Positions 37,022-44,890 of a stretch of DNA of 64,000 nucleotides are shown here, one piece after another. The stretch covers positions 218,881 to 282,880 of the forward strand of contig NZ_QNRR01000002.1 of NCBI RefSeq assembly GCF_003315205.1. Reading direction: 5' to 3'. Position 1 is the first letter of the stretch. Every line of letters begins with the position of its first letter. Both the position numbers and the translations under genes were made by a program. The notes under the pieces are model-generated. The model did no database searches. It worked only from the letters and a program-made list of their open reading frames with translations, and was not told where the DNA came from. Source of the stretch: Roseimicrobium gellanilyticum. Lineage in GTDB: Bacteria; Verrucomicrobiota; Verrucomicrobiia; Verrucomicrobiales; Verrucomicrobiaceae.

Positions 37022-37244
37022 GGGGGAATGTGTGTCAGACGCGAACCATCTCAATGACGAAATGAGTCCGCCTGCAAGTGACATGCGTGTGGAAGCCGGG
37101 TCTGGATTCGGTGCGGGCAGGCGCGCACATACGAGTGGATGCGGGGCGGGGATCGATTCCCGGGGAGCAGTCTCACCTGCGTGCTCGCGCTGGTCATCCG
37201 GTGTGGGACGGAGCACTGCGCCCAAACCCCTGACCTGAATCGCC

Positions 37245-37925
37245 ATGAAGCTTTCCATTCTCCTGCTGCCAGTGGTAACGCTGGCCCAGATGACCGTGTT
37301 CGCCCAGAACAATCCGCCCGTGGAAATCGTGCCTCCTTCTCCCCGGACGAAGGTGGTCGTGGACGACATACCGCCCGCCCAACCTCTGAACAAGGTGGTG
37401 GTGCGCGAGCGTCTTTCCATTGCGCCGAAGGCGGTGGTCACCGTCGCGCCTTCGACGGTGACAACGCCTCCGGTCGCAACAACGACCACCACGACCGTAA
37501 CCACAACTCCCGCGCCGACACGTGTGTATGATGTGGAAAGGCAGGTGGTCGTGGTGAAGGACCGCGAGCTGCCCTATGTGACGGTACCGGTTCTCTTTGT
37601 CGTGGAGACGGCGCAATTGCTGAATGACGAGTCCCGCGTCGCCCTGGAAGCCACAGCGAACGGCATCATGGAAGTCGCCAAGACGAATCCCAACGCCAGA
37701 TTCGACATCGAGGGACACACCAGCACGGAGGGCACGGATGAGTTCAATATGTCCCTCTCTGCCGCGCGTGCGCAGCGTGTGCTCGATGAGCTGATCAAGA
37801 CCTATGGTGTGCCCTCAGAGCTGCTGAGCGCACACGGCTACGGAGAAAACTATCCCAAGTTCCCCAACGGCACTGAGTCACAGCTTCAACTCGACCGCCG
37901 CGTGCTGGTGGTGAGGACCCAGTAG
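37245..37925 (+). CDS. OmpA-family outer-membrane/peptidoglycan-binding protein
   Basis: A 226-residue protein: signal peptide MKLSILLLPVVTLAQMTVFAQ, a Thr/Val/Pro-rich linker (about residues 55-105), and a C-terminal OmpA domain (about 115-226) with FDIEGHTSTEGTDEFNMSLS, ARAQRVLDELIKTYGV, LLSAHGYGEN and the closing RRV. The domain binds diaminopimelate in peptidoglycan and tethers the envelope. The length is short, so it is a soluble or lipid-less linker rather than a barrel. It is divergent from the cyclase gene, and a strong terminator follows. Confidence 0.88.
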   Translation: MKLSILLLPVVTLAQMTVFAQNNPPVEIVPPSPRTKVVVDDIPPAQPLNKVVVRERLSIAPKAVVTVAPSTVTTPPVATTTTTTVTTTPAPTRVYDVERQVVVVKDRELPYVTVPVLFVVETAQLLNDESRVALEATANGIMEVAKTNPNARFDIEGHTSTEGTDEFNMSLSAARAQRVLDELIKTYGVPSELLSAHGYGENYPKFPNGTESQLQLDRRVLVVRTQ

Positions 37926-37963
37926 CAGGGCGGCAAGCCCGCCAAGCTCGCGATTTTGCCCAC

Positions 37964-37993
37964 AAAGCCGGATCCATGGATCCGGCTTTTGTG
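37964..37993 (+). terminator. Strong terminator after the OmpA-family gene
   Basis: A 26-bp perfect palindrome centred at 37976/37977 (arm AAAGCCGGATCCA) is followed by TTTTG. It lies 40 bases after the stop and is oriented for the plus strand. Confidence 0.8.
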
Positions 37994-38185
37994 GTTACAT
38001 ACTCCATCCGGAGCCCTGTGTGCGGTATGATGGAACTTTTGGGAAGTATGACATCCTTTACCGAGGGGAGCCTTGCCATGCAAAGTGCGTTGACGGATGG
38101 CCCGTTCCCTCCACAGTCGGCAGTCTGCGCGGCGACTCCGCTGCGCCAGTGACCTCATTCATCTTAACTGTAACAGCAACATCCC

Positions 38186-38665
38186 ATGGCCCTTTCCATC
38201 GGCACTTCCGCCCCTGACTTCACCCTCAAGTCCAAGAGCTCCGGCGAGATCAAGGACGTGACCCTCAGTGCGAACTACGGCAAGAAGAACACCGTGCTTC
38301 TTTTCTTCCCGCTCGCCTTCACCGGCGTGTGTACGGCAGAGTTTTGCGACATCACCGCTGGTCTTGGCCAGTTCAGCAGCCTGAATGCTGATGTCATCGG
38401 CATCAGCGTGGACAGCCCCTTCGCGCAGGAAGCCTGGGCGAAGCAGGAGCGCATCACCATCACGCTGGTGAGCGACCTGAACAAGGCCACCATCAAGGCC
38501 TATGACGTCGTGTTCCCCAATCTGGCCGGCATCGGTGACACTGCCGCGCGCGCTGCCTTCGTGGTCGACAAGAATGGCGTGATTCAGTACGCCGAGCAGA
38601 CTGCTACTCCGAAGGACCTGCCGGATTTCGAAGCCGTGAAGGCCGCGCTCGCGAAGCTGGGCTGA
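38186..38665 (+). CDS. Peroxiredoxin (AhpC/TSA family)
   Basis: A 159-residue thiol peroxidase that reduces hydrogen peroxide and organic hydroperoxides in the cytoplasm. The thioredoxin fold carries PLAFTGVCTAEFC with the peroxidatic Cys49 and a second Cys54, the C-x4-C spacing seen in atypical 2-Cys PrxQ/BCP enzymes. The start SIGTSAPDFTLKSKSSGE is typical. The reductant is probably thioredoxin. It follows the OmpA terminator after about 190 bases and is a single gene. Confidence 0.9.
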   Translation: MALSIGTSAPDFTLKSKSSGEIKDVTLSANYGKKNTVLLFFPLAFTGVCTAEFCDITAGLGQFSSLNADVIGISVDSPFAQEAWAKQERITITLVSDLNKATIKAYDVVFPNLAGIGDTAARAAFVVDKNGVIQYAEQTATPKDLPDFEAVKAALAKLG

Positions 38666-38783
38666 GGCTGACGAACAGCGAGCAAAGGTCAACGATCAAC
38701 AGTTGACGAAGCAATCACGCAAGGGCGGGTTCCGAAAGGGACTCGCCTTTGTGTTTCTGAGAGGTCCCTACCTCATCAGCGGT

Positions 38784-38978
38784 TCAGCAGGCTTCGGTGT
38801 CGGCCACTGGTTTTACGTGAATGAGGAGCGGGAGATGCAGTTTCCCGCCTTTGACCTCCATGAAATCTTCCACCGCGAGCATGATAGCTGCTGGTAATTC
38901 CGAACATTGGTCCACGAAGCCCGGTTCACGCAACAGATCACCGTCATCATTGCGAATGGTGAATTCAACACGTTTCAT
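38784..38978 (-). CDS. Small hypothetical protein (64 residues)
   Basis: Begins at the ATG at 38978 (MKRVEFTIRNDDGD). It has an alternating beta-strand start, an alpha segment (PAAIMLAVEDFMEVKGG) and a C-terminal LPLLIHVKPV strand, resembling a small alpha/beta fold. A longer frame upstream is Arg-rich and unlikely. It lies 80 bases downstream of the pseudopilin-like pseudogene on the same strand. No family is recognised. Confidence 0.4.
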   Translation of the reverse strand: MKRVEFTIRNDDGDLLREPGFVDQCSELPAAIMLAVEDFMEVKGGKLHLPLLIHVKPVADTEAC

Positions 38979-39061
38979 GCGATTGAATCGCACCGTGGAG
39001 GCTCGCCATCTGTGCCGTCTTATTGACGCGGTCGCATTTCGAATTGTCGGCGCAAACTCCC

Positions 39062-39590
39062 TTACGGTCCCCAGCTCTTCACGTTGTCCTTCCACGTACT
39101 GAAGTCACCATCCGGTCCCGCAGAATAGATGAGGGCAGAAGCCGTGATCTTTGCGTTGGGATGTTCTGGGTCGGCAATTTCTTTGTCACCATCGTAGTCC
39201 AAGATGACGACGTAGCCCTTGGTACCCCAGACATCCACCAGCCCAGGCTCCGGGCTGTAGCCACCGCCCTTCTTTTTGGCTGGTGGGGGCTCATAAAAGC
39301 CAGTCCCACGGGGATTCTTCGAAGTGTCCGTTCCCATCAAGATGGCAATGATGGCTCGTCCTTGTTCGCTGGTGGTATCATAGCCAGCAGCATTGTCTGT
39401 CCAGGGTGGAGGAGATTCAAAAGAGGGCAGGCGGTTGTATGAAGACCGTGCTTCTCAAGGGCATGAAGGATACAAACACGTACAGTGTAATTCCAAGCAC
39501 CAACGCTGCGATGAAGCCCGTAGATAGGCCTCCTTTTCCCGGAGGTGGTGGCTGCGGCTTTGGCGTGGGTGATTCATTTTGTTCGCTCAC
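39062..39590 (-). pseudogene. Frameshifted, internally deleted pseudopilin-like paralogue
   Basis: On the minus strand a GTG at 39590 opens a frame with a Pro-rich start (VSEQNESPTPKP) and a membrane helix (STGFIAALVLGITLYVF), as in the neighbouring paralogues. This frame stops after about 65 codons. In the +1 frame the homology resumes at YNRLPSFE and continues through GTDTSKNPRGTGFYEPPP to the family C-terminus SAGPDGDFSTWKDNVKSWGP. About 25-30 residues of the helix between the TM and YNRLP are missing at the junction. The open frame 39340-39062 alone is the surviving C-terminal part. This is therefore a decayed fifth copy. Confidence 0.75.
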
Positions 39591-39647
39591 GGGCTGAAGA
39601 AAGTTTGCTGCGGCAGAGTGGATTGCGCAGGAGAATAGGAGGCCCGC

Positions 39648-40274
39648 TCACTGTTCCAACAGCCCCCAGCTCTTCACGTTGTCATCCCAGGTGTCGTACG
39701 CGAGATCGGGGCCGGCTGAGTAGATGATCACTGGCGCAGGGATGGTGGCTCCAGGGTGCTCTGGGTTGGGAATGCTGCCGTCTCCATCCCAATCGAAGTG
39801 CAGGTGATACATCTTGCCGAAGGGATCCAGCAGTTCGAACTCGCCTGCGTCATTGGTGATGAGACGGCCCTTGCCGGTGGTGTAGGCGGGTGGGGGCTCA
39901 TAGAATCCAAAGTCGTTGGGAGTATGCCTGCCCATGATGATCTTGAGCAGCAGCCCCCGGCTCTCCACGATCTTCTTTTCATCGGTCTCCGCGAGGTCCG
40001 GGAGTTTGTTGTACTGGGCCTGATAGGCGGTGATGGCGACTTCAAGGTCCATGATTGCGACCTTGGTCTGTGCGCTGCTGGCTTTCGCCTTGACTCTCTG
40101 GAAGGCAGGAATGGCCAGTGAGGCCAGTACGGCCACGATGATCAACACGAGCAGACCCACGACGCCTACCACCAGCCCAATGATGCAGCCAATCGACATC
40201 CCCTTGCCAGTGGACGGAACGGGCGGCGGAGCCGGCGAGAGTGGTGGTGGAGTTGAGGATGATGTATCACTCAT
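39648..40274 (-). CDS. Membrane-anchored pseudopilin-like protein (paralogue B)
   Basis: 208 residues from the ATG at 40274. Pro-rich cytoplasmic start, one TM helix (about residues 28-52), helix FQRVKAKASSAQTKVAIMDL, then the YNKLPDL motif, a DWDGDGSIPNPEHPGA calcium-type loop, and the C-terminus IIYSAGPDLAYDTWDDNVK. These match the C-terminal half of type II secretion major pseudopilin GspG (calcium loop and D-D-x-x-S/N-W end). The prepilin cleavage motif of true pseudopilins is absent, so it is a TM-anchored relative. Its 5' flank repeats that of paralogue C. Confidence 0.7.
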   Translation of the reverse strand: MSDTSSSTPPPLSPAPPPVPSTGKGMSIGCIIGLVVGVVGLLVLIIVAVLASLAIPAFQRVKAKASSAQTKVAIMDLEVAITAYQAQYNKLPDLAETDEKKIVESRGLLLKIIMGRHTPNDFGFYEPPPAYTTGKGRLITNDAGEFELLDPFGKMYHLHFDWDGDGSIPNPEHPGATIPAPVIIYSAGPDLAYDTWDDNVKSWGLLEQ

Positions 40275-40331
40275 GCAGTGATTGCACCATGAGCACGTGA
40301 AATGGAGCAAGAGAATAACGGATCACGGCGC

Positions 40332-40940
40332 CTATGGCCCCCAGCTCTTCACGTTGTCCTTCCAGGTGGTGTAGTCCCCATCGGCGCCAGCAGAATAGAT
40401 GATGACCGGTCCGGGAAGAGAGGCGCCGGAATGCTCTGGATCCGGGATGCTGCCATCACCATTCCAGTCGAAATGCATGCGGAAGCGATTGCCAAAGAGA
40501 TCACGCAACTCGACTCCGCTCGATGTGGTGAAGCTGCCTCCGGGACCTTTTGGAGGAGGAAGCTCGAAAAATCCAATTTGGCGCGGGTTTTGGTCGGTAT
40601 TCTTTCCCGTTAGCGTATCGAGCACGAGGCCCTCTGATTCCATGAAAGCCCCTTCGTTGGAGGTACCCAGATTGGGGAGTCTGCTGTATTCGTTCACGTA
40701 GCCTTTGACGGCAATCTCAAGCCCCTTCGCAGTGGCCTTTACCTGAAGGCTGCGGGCCTTGTCCAGCACCTTTCGACCGACGGGAATGGCTATGGCCACG
40801 AGCATGGCTACCAGGACGAGGCCAACGAGCCCAACAATCAACCCAATGATGCAGCCGGTGGACATGCCTTTCTTGGCAGGTGGTACGGGCCAGGGAGGCG
40901 GAGCAGGCTGCGGTGGGGGAGCGTTGGAAGGATCACTCAT
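40332..40940 (-). CDS. Membrane-anchored pseudopilin-like protein (paralogue C)
   Basis: 202 residues from the ATG at 40940. It has the same plan as B: a Pro-rich start (PPPQPAPPPWPVPP), TM helix (about 28-52), an alpha spine, YSRLPNLG, a DWNGDGSIPDPEHSGA calcium-type loop and the C-terminal YSAGADGDYTTWKDNVKSWG. It is the best preserved member. The region before its start and before B share the segment GCAAGAGAATAA, showing that promoter and gene were duplicated together. Confidence 0.7.
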   Translation of the reverse strand: MSDPSNAPPPQPAPPPWPVPPAKKGMSTGCIIGLIVGLVGLVLVAMLVAIAIPVGRKVLDKARSLQVKATAKGLEIAVKGYVNEYSRLPNLGTSNEGAFMESEGLVLDTLTGKNTDQNPRQIGFFELPPPKGPGGSFTTSSGVELRDLFGNRFRMHFDWNGDGSIPDPEHSGASLPGPVIIYSAGADGDYTTWKDNVKSWGP

Positions 40941-40997
40941 GCACCGATTCCACCATAGAGGTGTGGAACACGGCAAGAGAATAAGGACTCAGCATGA

Positions 40998-41561
40998 TCA
41001 GCGCTCCTCGTTTTCCCAACTGGTGAAATTGTCCTCCCATGTGGAGTAGTCACCATCCGGTCCGGCCGAGTACACGATCACGGAGCCAAGAATTTCCTTT
41101 CCGGGTTCCCTGGGGTTGGGAATGTGTTTGTCGCCGTTCCAATCAAAATGCAGGCGGTAGCGGTTGCCCTTGAGATCCCGCACGTCGGTTTCATCGGTGG
41201 GTGCGGACTCTGCTCTTCCGTCCCCAAACTTGTCCCGGGTGGGACGATGCATGGATTCATAGAAGGGAATCATGCGTGGGTTCAACTGCTCGTCCCTGCC
41301 CGCGAGCATCTTCATCAGCAGACCTGTGGATTCGACGAATTTGGTCTCGTCCGTAGCGCCGAGTTCGGGGAGTTTGTTGTATTCAGTTTGGTAACCTTTG
41401 ATGGCCATCTCGAGCAATTTCACTTCCTCCCGCTCAATGGGACGCTGGGTCGTCCGCATCATGCTTGGGAGATACAAGGAGATGACGACAACGAGCATGA
41501 TGACCACGGATACAATGATCCAGGCGCGTGCAGAAATTATACGGGATTTTTCGGCGGTCAT
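40998..41561 (-). CDS. Membrane-anchored pseudopilin-like protein (paralogue D)
   Basis: 187 residues. It has a short start instead of the Pro-rich one, then TM helix AWIIVSVVIMLVVVISLYL (about residues 13-31), a helix ending YQTEYNKLPELG, the loop DWNGDKHIPNPREPGK, where the D-x-D-G-D pattern is weaker, and the C-terminus YSAGPDGDYSTWEDNFTSW. Its start overlaps the stop of E (ATGA at 41558-41561), so E and D are translationally coupled. Confidence 0.7.
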   Translation of the reverse strand: MTAEKSRIISARAWIIVSVVIMLVVVISLYLPSMMRTTQRPIEREEVKLLEMAIKGYQTEYNKLPELGATDETKFVESTGLLMKMLAGRDEQLNPRMIPFYESMHRPTRDKFGDGRAESAPTDETDVRDLKGNRYRLHFDWNGDKHIPNPREPGKEILGSVIVYSAGPDGDYSTWEDNFTSWENEER

Positions 41562-42121
41562 TTCCAGCTCGTGATGTTGTCAGCCCAGGTGCTGAAGTCG
41601 CGGTCAGGTCCGGCGGAGTATACCAGTACTACAGCGGAGATTGATTTTCCTGGATGCTCGGGATCATCCACCTTGCCGTCACTATTCCAATCAAACTGCA
41701 GGCGATAGACATGGTTCCAGGGATCGAGTGCAGTGGAGCCGCTGACTTTCTTTCGTTTGCCATCTGCTTGTGTGGTCCCTTCGAAGAAGATCACCTGCCG
41801 GGGATTGAGCCGGAGGTCGAGGCCGAGGAGGATCTCCATGAGTTTTCCCTCGGAGGCCAGCGCCTTTGTCTCGTCTGTATGGATGGTCTGTAGCGGCAGG
41901 CGGTTGTATTCAGTCCTATAGGCCAGGGTGGCATTTGCCAGGTTCTTCACGTCGGCTTTGGCCTGATCGATCGTAGTGACCGGCTTTGATTTGGGTTCCT
42001 CTTGTGAAAACCCTTCTGGAGGAAAGCAGAGAAGAGAGAAGAAGACCGCAACACTACAGAGGGCGTGTCTTCCGGGCTGGTCCCGGAAGAGAGTGCGTGC
42101 ATTCCGTGCCATACCCGTCAT
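41558..42121 (-). CDS. Secreted pseudopilin-like protein (paralogue E)
   Basis: About 187 residues from the ATG at 42121; an in-frame TTG at 42148 and ATG at 42112 are alternatives. It has a signal-like hydrophobic stretch (HALCSVAVFFSLLCFPPEGFS) instead of the Pro-rich TM of the other paralogues, then ANATLAYRTEYNRLPLQ, the loop DWNSDGKVDDPEHPGK and the C-terminus YSAGPDRDFSTWADNITSW. It is the first gene of the array on its strand. Confidence 0.65.
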   Translation of the reverse strand: MTGMARNARTLFRDQPGRHALCSVAVFFSLLCFPPEGFSQEEPKSKPVTTIDQAKADVKNLANATLAYRTEYNRLPLQTIHTDETKALASEGKLMEILLGLDLRLNPRQVIFFEGTTQADGKRKKVSGSTALDPWNHVYRLQFDWNSDGKVDDPEHPGKSISAVVLVYSAGPDRDFSTWADNITSWK

Positions 42122-42210
42122 CGCACCACGGACGATGGATTTCGGCAAGGATATAGTGGAATCGAATTTTGGGTGGCGAGATGAGGAGCTGCTTCAGCAG
42201 CTCTTCAATG

Positions 42211-43005
42211 TCACTTCTCCACAATCACCCGCTCAACACGCAGGGCACGGGCCATGTCCATGGGCCGCTCGTGGCGCATGAGGGTCTCGCCCACCAGCAG
42301 CGCATCAGCGCCGGCATCGGCGAGGCGTTGGGCATCTTCCACGGACTTGATGCCACTTTCACTCACGAGCACCACGTCATCGGGCACTTCCTCCACGAGA
42401 GCTTCCGTGGTGGCGAGGTCGACGGTGAAGGACTTCAGGTTGCGATTGTTGATGCCGAGGATGCGCACATTCGTGGCCAGGGCGCGCTCGAGCTCGGGGA
42501 GGTCATGCACTTCCATGAGCACATCGAGCTGGAAGGTGTGGGCGACTTCGAGCAGGTGCTCGAGCTGATCCTGCTTCAGTGCGGCCACGATGAGGAGGAT
42601 GGCATCCGCACCCGCGACCACGGCCTCAAAGATCTGGGCCTCATGAATGATGAAGTCCTTTCTCAGCACCGGTATGCTGACCTCATTCCGGATGGTGGTC
42701 ATGTATTCCAGCTTCCCTTGGAAGTACTTTTCATCGGTCAGGACAGAGAGGGCATTGGCGCCGCCCTTTTCATAGGTCCGGGCAATGGTGAGGTAGTCAA
42801 AGTCGGGCTGGATGACCCCTGCGGAGGGGGAGGCCTTTTTCACCTCGGCAATGAGGCCCATGTGGCCGGGGTCGGCGCGGAGAGCGTCGTAGAGCGAGCG
42901 GAAATCATTGCGTCCAGCGGCGGCAGCACGGAGTTTCTCCATGCGGGGCAAAAGGCGCTGCACTTCGGTATGTTTGTGGGCGATGATTTCGTCGAGCTTG
43001 TTCAT
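42211..43005 (-). CDS. trpC: Indole-3-glycerol phosphate synthase
   Basis: 264 residues from the ATG at 43005; a longer frame upstream crosses the tRNA and is rejected. It is a TIM barrel catalysing ring closure of CdRP to indole-3-glycerol phosphate in tryptophan synthesis. Diagnostic segments: AEVKKASPSAGVI (catalytic Lys), YEKGGANALSVLTDEKYFQG, PVLRKDFIIHEAQI, LMEVHDLPELERAL, LGINNRNLKSFTVD, VSESGIKSVED and DALLVGETLMR. No other trp genes are adjacent. It is directly upstream of a tRNA gene on the other strand. Confidence 0.95.
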   Translation of the reverse strand: MNKLDEIIAHKHTEVQRLLPRMEKLRAAAAGRNDFRSLYDALRADPGHMGLIAEVKKASPSAGVIQPDFDYLTIARTYEKGGANALSVLTDEKYFQGKLEYMTTIRNEVSIPVLRKDFIIHEAQIFEAVVAGADAILLIVAALKQDQLEHLLEVAHTFQLDVLMEVHDLPELERALATNVRILGINNRNLKSFTVDLATTEALVEEVPDDVVLVSESGIKSVEDAQRLADAGADALLVGETLMRHERPMDMARALRVERVIVEK

Positions 43006-43046
43006 TGAGAGGGAGAAAGAATAACAAAGAAAATGCGACTTTCGAC

Positions 43047-43075
43047 TTGAAACATTCACGTAATTCGCCATTATC
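43047..43075 (+). promoter_or_regulatory. Promoter of the tRNA-Gly gene
   Basis: -35 TTGAAA (43047-43052) and -10 ATTATC (43070-43075) are separated by 17 bases and end 19 bases before the tRNA, matching a sigma70-type promoter. Confidence 0.55.
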
Positions 43076-43094
43076 ACCGTCCGCACTAAACAAT

Positions 43095-43169
43095 GCGGGT
43101 GTAGCTCAGTGGTAGAGCACTTCCTTGCCAAGGAAGATGTCGCGCGTTCGAATCGCGTCACCCGCTCCA
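43095..43169 (+). tRNA. tRNA-Gly(GCC)
   Basis: A complete cloverleaf: acceptor GCGGGTG/CACCCGC, D stem GCTC/GAGC, anticodon stem CTTCC/GGAAG around loop TTGCCAA (anticodon GCC), T arm with TTCGAAT, discriminator T and an encoded CCA end at 43167-43169. Confidence 0.97.
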
Positions 43170-43236
43170 GTTTCGATAAAGAAAGTGCCCCGGGAACAAA
43201 GTTGACTGGGTGTAGGCCGTGGACAAAATAGGTTCC

Positions 43237-43884
43237 ATGAGTCGTGTACAGGAGTCTGTAGGATATACCGGAAAATATCGAAACAGGGTTTCGAGCCGTT
43301 ATGATGGGCAATCTGAGGCCGCAGGTGTGACCCGTCTGGCGATTTTCCTTGTGGTGGTGGGGCTCGTGGGGCCGGTGATTCCCCAATTCGGCTTTGTCAT
43401 GTGGATTGTGGGCTGGGCCATCTGCCTCGTGTTGTTCATTGCGTCCATCATCATGATGGCCAAGGGGGCTCCCTTGAAAGGCTGTGTGGCGATGTTGTTC
43501 TCGCTGATTGTCCTGCCTCTCTGGATTGTGTTTGCGCCCGTGGCTGTGCTGATGGCTACGGATGCCCGAGGGTGGAAGCAGGTGTTTCTGGATGAAGTGA
43601 AGAAGCAGCAAGAAGCACTCGGTGCCCAAGTGTCTTCAGATTCCGCGGCAGGTTCCGGGGAAACGAACGGAAATCCGCTGCTTGGCGCTGGGTCAGAGCC
43701 GGGTGGCCTCGAAACTATCACCTCGAAAGATGGCAGGACGATTCGCGGAACGATTGAAGCCTACGACGCGACGGGCGTGCGGATGAAGCGTGAAGATGGC
43801 CAAGTCGTGAATGTGACCTTCGATCTGATGAGCCCCGGAGATATGCAGAAGTACCGCGACCGGTACAACAGCCGCGGGCAGTAG
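43237..43884 (+). CDS. Membrane protein with C-terminal SHD1-like domain
   Basis: About 215 residues from the ATG at 43237 (AGG five bases upstream); a GTG at 43219 is the alternative. It has two or three hydrophobic helices (AIFLVVVGLVGPVIPQFGF, AICLVLFIASIIMMA, MLFSLIVLPLWIVF), a soluble linker, then a C-terminal domain TSKDGRTIRGTIEAYDAT and DLMSPGDMQKYRDRY resembling the SHD1/SLA1-homology domain common in PVC extracytoplasmic proteins. Function is unknown. It stands 68 bases after the tRNA. Confidence 0.65.
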   Translation: MSRVQESVGYTGKYRNRVSSRYDGQSEAAGVTRLAIFLVVVGLVGPVIPQFGFVMWIVGWAICLVLFIASIIMMAKGAPLKGCVAMLFSLIVLPLWIVFAPVAVLMATDARGWKQVFLDEVKKQQEALGAQVSSDSAAGSGETNGNPLLGAGSEPGGLETITSKDGRTIRGTIEAYDATGVRMKREDGQVVNVTFDLMSPGDMQKYRDRYNSRGQ

Positions 43885-43911
43885 CCCATTAGACGCAGGC
43901 AGTGGCCGGTG

Positions 43912-44328
43912 TCAGTTCTGACCACCGGGCGGCTTCTTTACCTTCCCGGGCTGAAGTTCCTCGGGCTCGACCAGGGCGATGATGACGGTGGCGGGTTTGA
44001 AATGGTGTTTTTCCAGGAGAAGCTTGCACTTCTCGGCAAGCTTCTTGGGCGTGAGTCCCTCAGCTTTGACGAGACCGAGGTAGGGAAACTGAACGTCGCC
44101 AGCGGCTGGCTGCGTAGTCTGTACCTGGATCCATTTGGTCTTGGAGTTGTCCTCCTTGATGGTGACAGAAAGCATGTCTCCTTTTTTCAGGACGCTCAAA
44201 TCGTCCAGCAACGTCATCGGATCTTGGGACACTGCTGGTTGGACCTTTGAGTCATCTGCTTCCACAGGAGTCCACGTCGTGATGATGATGCCCAGGCATG
44301 CTGCGAAGGCCAACGAGTTCGTTTTCAT
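43912..44328 (-). CDS. Exported Poly_export-like small protein
   Basis: A 138-residue protein: signal peptide (MKTNSLAFAACLGIIITT), then a domain with LKKGDMLSVTIKED, VQFPYLGLVKAEGLTPKKLA and a KPATVIIAL strand, which resembles the N-terminal Wza-type polysaccharide-export fold. It lacks the SLBB domain and the outer-membrane helix, so it is a short, secreted relative. Its role in export is uncertain; it may bind or gate a partner. It lies on the same strand as the sialidase cluster downstream end. Confidence 0.6.
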   Translation of the reverse strand: MKTNSLAFAACLGIIITTWTPVEADDSKVQPAVSQDPMTLLDDLSVLKKGDMLSVTIKEDNSKTKWIQVQTTQPAAGDVQFPYLGLVKAEGLTPKKLAEKCKLLLEKHHFKPATVIIALVEPEELQPGKVKKPPGGQN

Positions 44329-44404
44329 TGGAAGGGCATGCTAGGGTAAGGCCGCGACGCGCAGCAAGAAGTTTCTCCACTGCGCCTTGGCCACTGTGTT
44401 CGCC

Positions 44405-44890
44405 TCAGGACGCATCTTCACCATGAATCACCACGGCCTTTGCCGGATCCACGCGGACGGACCAGAGGCGGTCATTGACCGGGATGAATCCGCAAAGAGT
44501 CAGGGTGTCGCGGTAGGGGGTAAGTGCCGCGAGACGAGCCTTCAAGAGGGCTGTGTGCTCAGGGCCGCGGGCTGCGAGACCGATTTGCTCCTGAATGAAG
44601 TCCAGATAGTCCTGATCAAAAGTACTCCGTGATACGAAATCGAGCGAGACTGCAGCTTCCCGTACCTCCACAGGGAGAGTGTCCGCCGCCTGCACGGCCC
44701 TGACGAAGATGGTCAGGTCATCGTTCACGAGTTGAGCAGGGGAAAGCGGAGGGGAATCATCAATGTGGGAGGCAATAACCGAAGCGAGGAAGAAAGGTTT
44801 TTCAATCTTTCTCAGCTTTCTTGCCTTTTGCTGCTTCGTCCGCCTGCTCCATGAGTTGTGGCTCGCGGGTCTCCCGCACTCCGCCGCCAT
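44405..44890 (-). CDS. Hypothetical protein overlapping the sialidase gene
   Basis: A 161-residue frame whose first about 29 codons lie inside the 3' end of the sialidase gene in another frame. The rest looks protein-like (RAVQAADTLPVEVREAAVSL, YLDFIQEQIGLAARGPEHTA, FIPVNDRLWSV). No other ATG exists. A GTG at codon 53 would avoid the overlap and is a possible start. No family is recognised. Confidence 0.4.
   Translation of the reverse strand: MAAECGRPASHNSWSRRTKQQKARKLRKIEKPFFLASVIASHIDDSPPLSPAQLVNDDLTIFVRAVQAADTLPVEVREAAVSLDFVSRSTFDQDYLDFIQEQIGLAARGPEHTALLKARLAALTPYRDTLTLCGFIPVNDRLWSVRVDPAKAVVIHGEDAS

Noticed and set aside
37022-37504. Extension of the cyclase gene upstream of 37021
   Set aside because: The extension is low-complexity and antisense to the signal peptide and linker of the OmpA-family gene; the cyclase family begins just before TFLFSDIEGST.
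39062-42121. Classical type II secretion operon
   Set aside because: Only pseudopilin-like heads are present; no GspD, E, F or prepilin peptidase genes and no prepilin cleavage motif.
43006-43629. Extension of trpC upstream of 43005
   Set aside because: It would translate antisense to the tRNA-Gly and the membrane protein; trpC homologues begin at MNKLDEII.
43095-43884. Integrated element at the tRNA-Gly
   Set aside because: No integrase, no duplicated tRNA end and no change in gene style downstream.
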